Assembly: GCF_022965805.1 (NCBI RefSeq)
Contig: NC_133101.1
Span: forward strand, 19,067,054 to 19,131,053
Length of the DNA: 64,000 nt
Direction: 5' to 3'
Source: Primulina eburnea
Lineage: Eukaryota; Streptophyta; Magnoliopsida; Lamiales; Gesneriaceae
The notes beneath the pieces are model-generated. The model was not told the DNA's origin. It made no database searches and was given only the letters and a program-made list of their open reading frames with translations. The position numbers and the translations under genes were made by a program. Numbering within the stretch: the stretch's first letter is position 1; each line of letters opens with the position of its first letter. This document shows positions 21,222 through 33,402 of this stretch, piece by piece.

Positions 21222-23815
21222 GGAGGATATATATTTCAGGTGTAGTCACGCATGCATTGCTAGATTCAGGGGCTACACATTCGTTTATATCCTAATCTTT
21301 CGTCAAGCAACTAGGAATCATACCAGTGACGATGGATTCAGAGTTCAGAGTATCGATTCCATTCGGGGATCAGATGTTCACATCTTAGATAGTGAAGAGA
21401 TTGGACCTTTCTTCGGTTACAGAAATATACGATGCAGGCAGATTTGGTAGTGCTACAACGGCCGGAGTTAGACATTCTTCTGGATATGGACTGACTTTCT
21501 TTGAACGGAGCCATCATAGACATTCGACAGAGGTCAGTGTCCGTCCGAACGCCCACCCAGTGGTAAGCCGTTTGTTTTTGAGGCAGCCAGACACCAGTAG
21601 ATGCCGACATCATTTCTTGTATGTGTGCGAGGAAGCTTATGAAGAGAGGTTGCCAGGAGTTTTTGGCCAACATTGTATCAGTAAATGAGCCAGTCGATCA
21701 GAGGCTAGAGGACATTGATGTGGTCAGGGAGTTCTCGAGTATGTTTCCTGACGATGTTTCAGGCATTCCACCAGACAGAGATGTGGACTTCTCTATTGAG
21801 CTCATGTCAGGCACAATGCCGATTTCTAAGGCACCCTATCGTCAAGCACGTGCAAAGATGAAAGAACTGAAAGACCAGATACAAGATTTTCTAGATAAGG
21901 GTTTCATTCGCCCTAGTTTTTCTTCATGGGGCGCACCAGTACTGTTAGTCAAGAAGAAAGATGGCAGCATGCGACTTTGCATTGACTACCGAGAGCTGAA
22001 CATAGTCACATTCAAGAACAAGTATCCGTTGCCGATTATCGAGGACTTGTTTGATTAGCTTCAGCGAGCATCATCCGGATACCATCAGCTGAAGGTGAGA
22101 GAGTCTGACGTACAAAAGACAGCCTTCCGGATGCGATACAGGCACTATGAGTTTTTGGTGATGCCCTTCGGTTTGATGAACGCGCCAGCGATCTTCATGG
22201 ATATCATAAATCGTGTGTTTCAGCCATATTTGGATCAGTTTGTCAATGTTTTCATTGACGACATTCTGATCTATTTGAGGAGCAGAGATGATCATAGCCA
22301 GCATCTGAGGACCGTAGTGCAGACATTACAGGACAGACGATTGTATGCCAAGTTCAGTAAGTGCGAGTTCTGGCTTGACAGGGTGGCATTCTTGGGCCAC
22401 ATCGTATCTCAGGATGACATAGAGGTCGACCCCAGTAAGGTCGAGGCAGTGAGAGATTTGCCAGAGCCTAAGAGCGTGACAGAGATCCGTAGCTTCTTGG
22501 GATTGGCTGGGTATTACCGGAAATTCATTCAGGGCTTCTCTTCTATTGTGGTGCCCATGACCTCCTTGGCGAAGAAGAATGCCAAGTTTATCTAGGGATC
22601 TGAGTTCCAGGAGAGCTTTGATAGGTTGAAGCCAGCATTGATTACTGCACCAGTTCTAGCTATGCCATCAGGACAAGGAGAGTTTTTGGTTTATACAGAT
22701 GCTTCGAAGCTCGGTTTCGGCACGGTTCTGATGTAGCATGACAGAGTTATAGCCTACGCATCCAGACAGCTGAAGATTCATGAGAAAAAATTATCCGACT
22801 CATGACCTCGAGCTAGCAGCAGTGGTGTTTGCTCTGAAGATTTGGAAACACTATTTGTATGAGGAGAAGTGCAAGATTTTCACATATCACAAGAGCCTGA
22901 AGTACTTCACACAGAAAGATCTGAACATGAGACAGAAGAGATGACTAGAGCTAGTGAAGGATTACGACTGTGACATTAACTACCATCCGGGTAAGGCTAA
23001 TGTGGTTGCAGACGCTTTGAGCAGGAAGCACGCAGTGATCACTCATTTGTCGGTACAGAGACCGCTACAGGCGGAGATTCAGAGATTTTAGCTTGCATTT
23101 TATGCCAGGGGCGATGCCTAAGTGACAGTACAGCCGACATTGAGAGACAGAGTTAGAGCAGGGCAAACTTTTGACGAGCAATTGCTGAAGTGTACACCAA
23201 GGGATGAGGCTAAGAACCAGATACTGTATAAAGTTGTGGGCGTCATAGTCAGATATAGGGACCGTCTATGGGTTCCTGACAGTGATTTCCTTAGAGCAGA
23301 TATCTTGAGAGAGGCCCACAACACTTCGTACTCCATCCATCCAGGGAGTACGAAGATGTATAAGGATCTGCAGACTCTTTATTGGTGGCCGGGCATGAAG
23401 CGAGATATTCTGCGATTTGTCTCCGATTGTTTGACATTTCAGTAGGTCAAGGCAGAGCGTCAGAGACCTGCATGGAAGCTGAGACCACTCCCTATTCCCG
23501 AGTGAAAATGGGAGAACATCACCATGGACTTTGTGACAGGGCTTCCGAGGACTACTGGAGGATTTAATGCCATCTGGGTGATTGTTGATCGACTCACTAA
23601 ATCAGCTCATTTTCTACTGATCAGAAAGACTTTTACCATGACTCAGTACGCAGTGCTGTACATAAGAGAGATAGTTAGACTGCATGGGATTCCAGTGTCC
23701 ATTGTGTTAGACAGGGATCTGTGGTTCACGTCTGCGTTCTGGAAGAGTTTACATCAGGCGTTGGGTACTAAGCTTCTATTCAGTACTACCTTCCATCCTC
23801 AGACAGACGGTCAGT
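21222..23815 (+). pseudogene. pol: Tekay copy A protease-RT-RNase H-integrase, broken
   Basis: In order: protease with LLDSGATHSF (21254-21283), RT (about 21690-22600, including LCIDYREL and FIDDILIY), RNase H (about 22690-23080, YTDASKLG and the HDLEL block), integrase zinc-finger part (from about 23330) and catalytic core (from about 23524). It ends at FHPQTDGQ where the Athila-type LTR begins, so the integrase C-terminus and chromodomain are missing. RT lost the segment with its first catalytic Asp near 22056-22075 (F-S-K-I-D-L-R in relatives). Stops and frameshifts are frequent, several of them CAG-to-TAG or TGG-to-TGA/TAG. It cannot encode active enzymes. Confidence 0.92.
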
Positions 23816-24212
23816 GAAAAGTGCAATTTATTGCACTTTTATTACTTGTACTTAACTTGGAATTTCGTGATTCTTGAACAGGTTTTATGCGATTTGTTGT
23901 TGTTTTTGTTGTAGTAGTTTGGAAGCTTAGGATGAGAGTTTGGATTATTAAAATGTTGAATTTGAAAGTGGAAAAGATGCAAAAATACAGAGCTACAACA
24001 CACCCGCGGTCCTTGCAAGAAAACCAATAGCTGCACCGCACCCACGATGACTTCCTGACCTCACCCGCGGTCCTTGCAAGAAAGAATCCGAAAAATCTGT
24101 ATTTTGGTGTACTGTGCATGGAAGTCTAAAATTTGATTGTGCTGCGATTGGGGCTTGTCTGAGACTATAAAATACATCATTTACTTACCATCTAGGGTAT
24201 TGGGGAGCCAAG
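23816..24212 (+). mobile_element. Athila-type LTR fragment
   Basis: The block starts TGAAAAGTGCAATTTATTGC and replaces copy A in mid-integrase. It matches, inverted, the terminus ending at 39090, whose minus strand starts TGATATGTGCAATTT and sits beside a TTTGGGGGAG polypurine tract typical of Athila elements. Three CACCC(G/A)CGG-type motifs (about 23998, 24031, 24061) and a TATA box follow. The LTR joins integrase coding sequence within about 400 bp, so most of the element's 5' half is deleted. Confidence 0.7.
24165..24174 (+). promoter_or_regulatory. TATA box in the Athila-type LTR
   Basis: CTATAAAATA lies about 90 bp downstream of the last GC-rich CACCCGCGG motif, a plausible U3/R arrangement. 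Confidence 0.55.
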
Positions 24213-25264
24213 AAATTCTTTCAGGATGCAAAGTTTTACCTATGGGATGATCCATACATCTTCAAGAGATGTGCTGATCAAATTATTAGAAGATGCGTAG
24301 CGGAGGAAGAATCAAAAGTTATTCTTGAACAATGCCACTCTTCACCATATGGTGGCCACTTTGGAGCATCAAGAACATCAGCAAAGGTATTACAGTCTTG
24401 TTTTTATTGGCCTACTTTGTTCAAAGATAGTTATACCTTAGCCAAGTCATGTGACACATGCCAAAGGGTTGGCAATATTTCTGGACGCCATGAGTTTTCA
24501 TTGACCATTATTTTGGAAGTGGAACTTTTTGATGTTTGGGGTATTGACTTCATGGGACCATTCCCATTTTCTTTTGGTCAATCTTATATTTTTCTTGTTG
24601 TGGATTATGTGTCAAAATGGGTGGAAGCAATTGCCACCAATATTAATGATGCTCGAGTGGTTGCTATGTTTGTTCATAGGAACATCTTCACAAGATTTGG
24701 GACAATAAGAGCCATAATTAGTGATGAAGGTACACATTTTTGTAATAAAATCTTTAACTCACTTTTGGCTAAATATGAATTGAAACATAAGGTGACTCTA
24801 GCATACCACCCACAAGAAAATGGATAAGCCGAAGTATCCAACCGAGATATTAAGCAGATATTGGAGAAAACGATGAAGGCAAACCCGAAGGATTGGGCAC
24901 TGAAGTTGGATGATTTCTTATGGGCGTACAGAACTGCATACAAGATACCTATTGGGATGTCACCCTATAGGTTGGTCTTTGGTAAGGCCTGTCACTTACC
25001 ACTAGAATTGGAACACATAGCTTTTTGGGCCGTGAAAAAGCTCAATTTTGACATGGAAGCATCTGGTGAGCAGCGGCTATTGCAATTGAATGAGATGGAG
25101 GAATTCAGAAATGAGGCTTATGAGAACGCAAAGATCTACAAGATAACACCAAGAAGTGGCACGACAACCATATCTTGCACAGGAATTTCGAGCCCAGACA
25201 ACAAGTACTGTTGTTCAATTCATGCCTTAAACTATTTCTTGGTAAGCTAAAATCAAGATGGTCG
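24213..25264 (+). pseudogene. int: Athila/Tat-type integrase, broken
   Basis: From 24216 one frame reads the HHCC zinc-binding region (G-G-H-F-G-A-S, C-D-T-C-Q), then the catalytic core with W-G-I-D-F-M-G-P-F, V-D-Y-V-S-K-W-V-E-A and S-D-E-G-T-H-F, and the C-terminal part with R-T-A-Y-K and F-G-K-A-C-H-L-P. These are hallmarks of Athila/Tat rather than Tekay integrase. A TAA at 24825-24827 sits where relatives have Gln (CAA-to-TAA), and a frameshift lies near 25141. The frame ends at R-W-S-G-P-F-I (about 25264), where the inserted block begins; the missing end is at 37372-37512. Confidence 0.9.
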
Positions 25265-27641
25265 GGGCCTTTTATTTAAACCCACACACACACCCCTAAA
25301 CACCTACACACACAAACACACACACAAACACACCGAAACACACACTGAGTTACGTGAAAGTGAATTGAAAATTGAGGAACAACGGCCGTTTCTTCTTTGC
25401 AAATCAAGGGAAGTTTTCGATTTTTTTTCTACTTTGTTCTTCGTTTTTCTTCCTCGTTCTTCCTTCCAATAATGATCACCCGACTCCCGTGCATCCCAAG
25501 GTGGGTTTTCGGTAGAGTTTTGACAAGAGAAAAGAGTAGAAAAAAATAGAAATCGTCCTCCGTTCGTCACCGACTTTCACCGCTACGGTATTCGTATTTC
25601 GAGCGTTTTAAACGCAAAGACACGCCTTAATCTTCCTTTTTCTCATCTATCACACCATATTATATGTTTGTTGCATGTTTGCATGAAAAATTTGAAACAC
25701 TACTTTGTATTTTCGTTTTTATGGCTTATTATGCATAAAAGTAGAGTTTTCTTCTTTTAAAACTCATCCTAAAGATGCACAAAGGGGCTGCCATGGTAGG
25801 GAAACTTGAATGGATGTTTTTCCACATGTTTAAGGGTCACTAGGTGTATGTTTAAAGGCTGGAAAATATAGGAAACCATTATGAACGAAAATTAAAGGAG
25901 AAAAATTGAATCCATGGGTCCACGGGTGTGGCTCATGACTTGTAAGGATAGAATAAATCATAAAAAGGTTATCTTAAAAATTTGAGATCAAAATAACGAG
26001 TTTTAGATTTATCCGAGATTTAATCGCCGCACGAAACGCTAATTAACGAGTTAATTGAAACGCCTAGTTTTAAGCTTTATAAAATTATGAAAATTTATAT
26101 TTAAGCTTAAATAATTATTAAAACGTGTTAATACGTGTTATTTAAAAAATAAATTTAAAAGTCATCGATTTAAGCCAAATAAAAATATGAGAAAATTCAT
26201 GTAAGCTTAAATAATTATTTGGGACATTTTAAAGTCAATGAAATTAAGAAAAAGTCAAAAACGGAAAATTATACTTCTAGGGATAAAACGGTCTTTTTAC
26301 ACCTAAAAATTTGTAAACGTCATGGAAGTGCCCGTAATGCTGTTTTATATGCTAATATGATTATTTTCAATGATTATGGATGTTTATATGTTAATATGTC
26401 AATTTTATATGTTTATGGATTTTTAAGACGTTAATATGTTTAATGTTTTATGATTTAATATGCTAAAATGTTTATTTTAAATGTTTATTTTATTTTAAAC
26501 ATTTATGATGTAAAAATGTTTATTTTAAAATGTTCATGGATGTTTATGATTTTTAATATGTTAAGTTATGATTTTTAAATGTCTATGATTTTATGATTTA
26601 AATATGGGCATTTAAAAGACATGTTGCATGCTTGGTTTCAAAATAAAAATGATATTATATGCATGTTTTATTAAGTGATGGAAATACGACATGTTGAAGG
26701 ATGTGAAGGATTGTGACTACTACATGTCGGAAATATCGTGAGGGTTATGGTCCCAGTGGGAGCCCGACGATCGTGTTTTCTTGGATACGGATACGAATAC
26801 GAATACGAATACGTGATACGAATACGAATATGTTAATACGTAGGCCAAGGCCCAGTTGACCGGTGAGAGTGTTGCTAGTGTCCCCGCTGCCCAGTACTGT
26901 GGTTTTTTTTAGATGGATCCATCGCCCAATACGTTTAAGAATACGAGTCACAATCACGATCTGAATTCAACAAACACGAACATGAACATGAACATGAACA
27001 TGAACATGAATATGAATATGATGACATGAATATGTTGATATGAGTATGAATACGAATATGAATATGTTTACCTTATATGAAAATATGTATGAAAATGTTT
27101 ATGCATAAGATTATGAAAATGTTTTATTTAAAGTTTTATGCACCATGAAAAGTTTATGAAAATGTTTATGTTTTGAAGTTTATGCATCTTCATGAAAACG
27201 ATATTTTAAGTACAAGTATTTTCACTGTTGATTGTGGTTTTATATGTATTACTCGTTATCAAGAATATGAAGTGTTGAGTCTTTAGACTCACTAGGTGTG
27301 ATTGATGCATGTGATTATGATAATTATGATAATGAAGGTCTTGATGGTTGATCTGACTGGACTGAAGGTGCATATAACCCGAGGACCGACGGTAGTTTTC
27401 CGCACTAGTTATGTTTTATGATTTCAAGTTATGTTAAAAGTATTTTACGAATTTTAATTATTTATGAGTGGTTTTTGAGAGGTTATAGTATGGGCTATTT
27501 CCTTTGATTTTCAAATGCTAGTGGTTGATGTTTTATTTTAAATGGCAAAATATTTTAAGAAAATATTTTTATGGGATGGCCGAAAGTTAGAAAAAAAAAT
27601 TTCTTAGTACTTTTTAAGCAATAAAAAGAGCAGACGTTTCA
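25265..27641 (+). mobile_element. N-family LTR, 5'-truncated
   Basis: From about 25600 the block aligns with N2's LTR (61150-63529) and, inverted, with N1's LTRs. It ends GCAGACGTTTCA at 27641. About 570 bp of the usual start are missing; it begins in a (CA)n-rich stretch (25281-25345) joined directly to Athila integrase. The palindrome is at 27277-27290 and hexamer arrays at 26784-26832 and 26975-27060. It interrupts copy D's left LTR; the following gcata is probably its right target duplication. Confidence 0.8.
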
Positions 27642-29985
27642 GCATAATTTATTAAAAACATGGGTGGTCCTCGGGTTTAGCCTTCTGCTTAGTCTAAGCC
27701 GGCTCATTGGTCCCCACCCCTCGTCTCCTCAAAGTCATCCTCACCTGCATCGATCAAGTCTAAAGACTCAACATGTATAAATTGAAAATAACAAGTAATG
27801 CGTAATAAAACCACATGCATCTTTAAAATAGAGCGTACATACTTGAAACTTGAACATGCATACAAAGGTTTGAACATACATACATAACATAGACGTGCCA
27901 TCAACGTAAAACTTTTCTTAAACATGCTTGCATCATACATACCTGAACATGCATAAACTTCATCATTTTGCGTAAAGATATGTTTCAAAGCAAGTGACCC
28001 ATACATAAATGTGCCTGATCAGACTAAACCACAGTACTGGACTGGCAGGAAAAGTCTACCACCACATACATGAGATCCCCTGTCATGCTTTACCAGGTGG
28101 ATTGGTCCCTGGTCATGCTTTACTGCTTTCCAATCCTGATCTAAATCCGGTCATGCTTTACCGGGGTGGAGAGGTTCTCAGCCACGTTCACCGACTTCAA
28201 AACCCGTTCATAATTTGGTAACAAGACATTTAGCATACCTCAAAAACTAAAATATTTTCTTTTGCACGTCGAACATACTTACTTGGCGTTGAGGGATTCG
28301 TTGGATCACGCTTGGGGCCACTGCTGCACTTACTAACGTGAGTTCGAATACCTATCTTGCATAACTTAGACGTATAGTCATGCTCACACCCAAAAATGAC
28401 AAATTTCCTTATGACGTTCTAAATCTCTCGGGACTTGACCTCGTTTAATCACCGTACTAAATCATGACATCAAACCCCAAAACAATCCCTAAAAAGAAAA
28501 ATATTTTTTTTACTTTTTTTAATTTTTTTTAATTAAAGGGATACATGGACCCCGTGTAAGGGTCCGGGTACATGCTGAAATTTACAATTTGAAGGAAAAA
28601 TGGCCCGGACCCCATGTAAGGGTCCGTGTAGGCTCTGAAAACGAGAACTAACGGGAATCACTACACCTTATGGCTTAGTCCTTCCAACTTAGTCATACGG
28701 ACCGCGAACCAACGCCTCGACAACCATCTTAGGATGCTATGACACTTATTCAAACTCAAACAAACGCCTAAAACAACTACACATCACAAACAACGCAACC
28801 CAATCCGTGAATACGACATTTGACACCAAAACGCATCCTACGACTTCTAATGCAAACGAGTGCCTATTGATGCCAAACGACACACCAAAAACCATCCTAA
28901 CATTATATTCAACATACTTAAACGCAGTAGCGAACACCCATCGATCCCCAACGAAGCCTGCAACAATAAAACTTCAAGAACACAACAAGAGCGCATTTTT
29001 CAGAAAAATGCAGTTTGATCAGTCCCACAAAAACGATCATAACTCACTCATTTCTTATCCAAATATTCCGAATTTACTGTCAAATAGAAGGTATCAAAAA
29101 GTTCTACGTTTTATATGTTGAAAGTGTTTCCAGAAAATCGACCGAAAAGTCGCAGTAATTAAAATGAGAGCAAATCTCTAGTTTTAGATCCAAAAATGTT
29201 TCAAACATGGATTTTTACGCATAATAAACATCACACACATAATATTACGAGATCAACGCAGAAATAATAGAATATACATGCCTTTTGATATTTAAAGTTA
29301 CTGAAATGACGACACCGAAGCGGGAAATATGCAAGGGTTGATCCAAGACGAACCGTGGCTCGATTTTCTTGAAGAAAAGTGGCGAGAATTGCTGAAATCT
29401 TTGAAGGGAGGGGGCGGCTACTGAGTTTTCTTAGAACCCTAGGTTTTTTTAACCCTCAAAAATCTGAAATGAGATGGAATGAAATGTGTGTGTTTGTGTT
29501 AACGTGTAGGTGTGTGTAGAAGTGTGTGTGCATGAGTTTTTGATAATTAAGGGATAAATTGTGCTTAATTAATAATTAGCAAACAATTAAAAATGCTAAC
29601 CCACTTTTAACTTAATAAAATCCCTTAAATTAAAAAAATGAAATGCACATTTGCTAGACTTTAAAGTTTTAAAATCCTAAAATTACTATATAATTAAATT
29701 AGTCTTTAAAATGCTAAAAACCAAATAAATATTTTAAAATGTCCCAATCCTAACTTAAAATAAATTATGACATTTTTAAATCGCCAAAAATCGTCATCGT
29801 TCTCTTTTTCCCGATCCCGCATCGAATAATAGCCTGAAACATGAAACTCAAGAAAATATTTTAACGTGCATCACATAAACATAAATAATTTAAAATAATG
29901 TAATTTCATAAAACATGCATCACTATAATCATTTTAAAATTAAATAAATGTATGGGTTTTACGTGTACTGATTTTGGGATCTACA
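27642..29985 (-). mobile_element. 3' LTR of Tekay copy D, truncated
   Basis: It aligns with 34950-37371 and ends GGGATCTACA at 29985. The first 202 bp present in the right LTR are missing. The palindrome region at 27755-27768 lost the 'tagtga' step and reads AAGTCTAAAGACTC. Around 28547-28630 two short hairpins of the type GGACCC...GGGTCC occur in tandem, repeated near 35849-35960 in the right LTR. 28809-29121 and its counterpart 36064-36447 both contain an ORF, but it follows LTR homology only. Confidence 0.88.
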
Positions 29986-30000
29986 GTTCCTCCCCCACTT
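29986..30000 (-). other. Polypurine tract of copy D
   Basis: The minus strand reads AAGTGGGGGAGGAAC directly before the 3' LTR. It is nearly identical to copy C's tract (57258-57270) and would prime plus-strand DNA synthesis. Confidence 0.88.
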
Positions 30001-33000
30001 AAATAAATTTCGTCCTCGAAATTAAATTTACCAAACAGTTCTGGGTAGAGAATTCTCATATCTGCCTCGGCCTCCCAAGTACTGGCCTCCTCCACGGCTT
30101 GATTTAGCCACCAAACTTTGACCAGCTTGGTCACCTTGTTCCAAAGTCTCCGCTCCTGTCTGTCTAGGATTTGGACAGGTCTTTCCTCATACGACAGATC
30201 TGGAACAAGCTGCAACGTCTCATAGATCAAAACATACGAAGGATTTGCTAGATACTTCCTCAGCATCGAGACGTGGAACACATTATGTACACCGGCCAGA
30301 TTCGGCGGTAGGGCTACACGATACGCTAATGTCCCAACCCTGTCAAGAATTTCGAACGGCCCAATAAATCTCGGACTGAGCTTCCTTCTCTTCCCAAATA
30401 TCATAACACCCTTCATAGGTGCTATCTTTACAAAACGTGATCACCTACGACAAACTCAAGATCCCTTATCCTCTTGTCAGCATAACTCTTTTGATGACTC
30501 TGGCCGGTCTTCATCCTGTCTTGGATCTTGACCACCACGTCTGCAGTCTGCTGAAGAATCTCTAGACCAAGTTCTGGTCTCTCACCGACTTCATCCCAAT
30601 GAATCGGTGATCTGCACTTCCTCCCATATAGTGCCTCGTAAAGATCCATACATATAGATCATTGAAAGCTATTGTTGTAGGTAAACTAAACTAGAGGTAG
30701 ATTTGATTCCCAATTCCCATGGAAATTGATCACATAGGCTCGCAATAAATCTTCCAAAATCTGAATCATTCGCTCAGACTGGCCGTCTTTCAAAGGGTGG
30801 AAAGCTGTATTGAAAAGAAACTTCGTCCCCATGGCTGTATGTAAACTCTTCCAAAAGGACGATGTAAACCTCGAGTCCTTGTCGGACACAATAGTAACTG
30901 GGATACCATGCAATCTGACTATCTCCTTGATATAGAGCTCCGCATACTGTGTCATAGAGAAAGTCGTCTTCACTGGCAAGAAGTGCGCTGACTTAGTGAG
31001 TCGATCCACTATAACTCAATTGGCATTGGATCCTCTGACTGACCTCGGAAACCCAACAACGAAGTCCATGGTGATATTCTCCCATTTTCACTCGGGGATA
31101 GGCAATGACTTAAGCATCCCTGCTGGCCTCTGATGCTCAGCCTTCACCTGCTGACAAGTGAGACATTCAGACACACATCAGCGGATATCTTGCTTCATAC
31201 CTGTCCACCAACACAGAATCTGCAAATCCTTGTACATCTTGGTACCTAATGGATGGATGAAATACGAAGATGTATGTGCCTCTGTCAGAATATTCTCTCT
31301 GATCGAATCAACATTAGGCACCCACATTCTACCTCTGTATCTCACAATACCATCAGAAACTGTGTAGATTAAACTGTCTTTGTCTTCATCCTTCAGTCTC
31401 CATTTCTAAAACTGCTTATCTGAAGGCTGAACCTTACGGATTCGGTCAAAAAAAAAGACTGGAATGTCAGATTAGACAGCTTAGGAGCTCTGCCCTTAGG
31501 TTAAACCTCTAACCCAAATCTCTGAATCTCTGACTGAAAAGATCTCTGCACTGACAACTGTGCTACGACTGCAACTTTTCTGCTCAAGGCGTCTTCCACA
31601 ACATTAGCTTTTCCCGAATGGTAGCTAATCTCACAATCGTAGTCTTTTACCAACTCTAACCACCGTCTTTGTCTCATATTCAGCTCTTTATGCGTGAAAA
31701 AATACTTGAGACTCTTGTAATAAGTGAATATCTGGCATTTCTCGCCGTACAAGTAGTGTATCCAAATCTTCAACGCAAAGACAACAACAGCTAACTCAAG
31801 ATCATGAGTCGGGTAGTTCTTCTCGTGCACCTTCAACTGTCAGGAGGCATAGGCTATAACCCCACCGTGCTGCATCAACACTGCGCCTAAACCAAGCTTA
31901 GATGCATCGGTGTATAACACGAAATTGCCTTGCCCTGCTGGCATGGCTAACATTGGCGCTGAAATAAGAGCTTGTTTCAAAGTATCAAAGCTCTTGTGAC
32001 ATTCATCACTTCATACAAATTTAGCATTCTTCTTGGTCAATGAGGTGAGTGGCACCGCTATTGAAGAAAATCCCTGAATAAATTTCCTGTAATAGCCTGC
32101 CAAGCTTAGGAAACTGCGGATCTCTGAAGCATTCTTCGGCTCAACCCATTCATTAACTGTTGTTATCTTAGATGAATCCACCTCGATATCACTGCTAGAT
32201 ACTATATGACCCAAAAATGCTATTTTCTCCAACCAAAATTCACACTTACTGAATTTATAAAACAACTTGTGTCTATGCAAAACCTGCAACACTCTACTCA
32301 AATGCTGACTGTGCTTCTCATGGCTCTTCGAGTAAATGAGAATGTCTTCAATGAACACTATGACGAACTGGTCTAGTTAGGGCTGAAATACTCGATTCAT
32401 CAAGTCCATAAAAATCGGTGGAGCATTTGTCAGTCCAAACGGCATCACTAGGAACTCGTAATGCCCATACCTGGTTTTGAAGGCTGTCTTATGAAAATCG
32501 GCATCTTTCACCTTCAGCTGATGATACCCCGATCGAAGATCTATTTTAGAGAACACTGTAGCTCCCTGCAACTGATCAAACAAGTTCTTGATCCTTGGAA
32601 GTGGGTATTTATTCTTGATCGTCACCTTGTTCATCTCTCGATAATCGATACACAGCCTCATGCTCTCATCTTTCTTTTTAACGAAGAGCACTGGTGCACC
32701 CCATGGTGAGAAACTAGGGTGGATGAATTCTTTGTCTAAGAGCTCCTGAATCTGCTGCTTGAGCTCTAACATCTCAGCTGGAGCTAAACGGTACGGTTCC
32801 TTAGAAATTGGCACGGTGCCTGGCATGAGATCAATAGCAAACTCCACCTCTCTCTCTGGTGGAAGGCCTGTAACGTCATCTAGAAAAACGTCAGGAAAAT
32901 CTCTTACCACTGGCACATCAGATATTGACGGAGTGGGTATGTCAGGTGCAAAAATAATGCTGGCCAAGAAAGCCTGACACCCCTTTTGAATAAGTCTCCG

Positions 33001-33402
33001 TGCGTGCAATGAAGAGATCATGCGGGGGAAACTCTTCCATCTAACTGGCTCAAAGACAAAACTGTTCTATGCCCAACGGTCTTACTAGCACTGACCTTTT
33101 CTTAAAGTCAATGAGAACTCTGTTCTTCATCAGCTAGTCCATTCCCTAAATAATGTCAAATTCTGGCTTCGGAAACACTATCAGATTGGCATACACTAGG
33201 TGGCCTTGCAGTTCTAGATCGATGTCTCTGACCACGCTAGTTGCTGATAACTCTTCCCCTGATGGGACTGTCACTGAATAGTTCACGTCGAGTCCAATGG
33301 ACTTGATGTCCAACCGGTTAGCGAACGTCTCCGAGATAAAAGAGTGAGTGGCCATGGAATCTATCAAGGCCTTCGTAGAAATTCTCTTTATGAAAATATT
33401 TC
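30001..33402 (-). pseudogene. pol: Tekay copy D protease-RT-RNase H-integrase-chromodomain, broken
   Basis: On the minus strand from 33402: protease (A-L-I-D-S-M-A-T-H-S-F, the catalytic D-S-G changed to D-S-M), RT (33021-32011), RNase H (31836-31501), integrase core (31009-30686), and integrase C-terminus with chromodomain-like end (30416-30025; P-R-F-I-G-P-F, H-V-S-M-L-R-K-Y, V-K-V-W-W-L, W-E-A-E). The RT active site reads F-I-E-D instead of F-I-D-D, so a metal-binding Asp is lost. At least six stops or frameshifts separate the pieces. The normal stop after G-K-F is lost and the frame reads through the polypurine tract into the LTR to 29940. There is no intron at the gag-protease junction. 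Confidence 0.92.

Noticed and set aside
28807..29121. 104-codon ORF with a counterpart at 36064-36447
   Set aside because: The two are the same place in copy D's LTR pair; no family resemblance and low-complexity N/T-rich composition.
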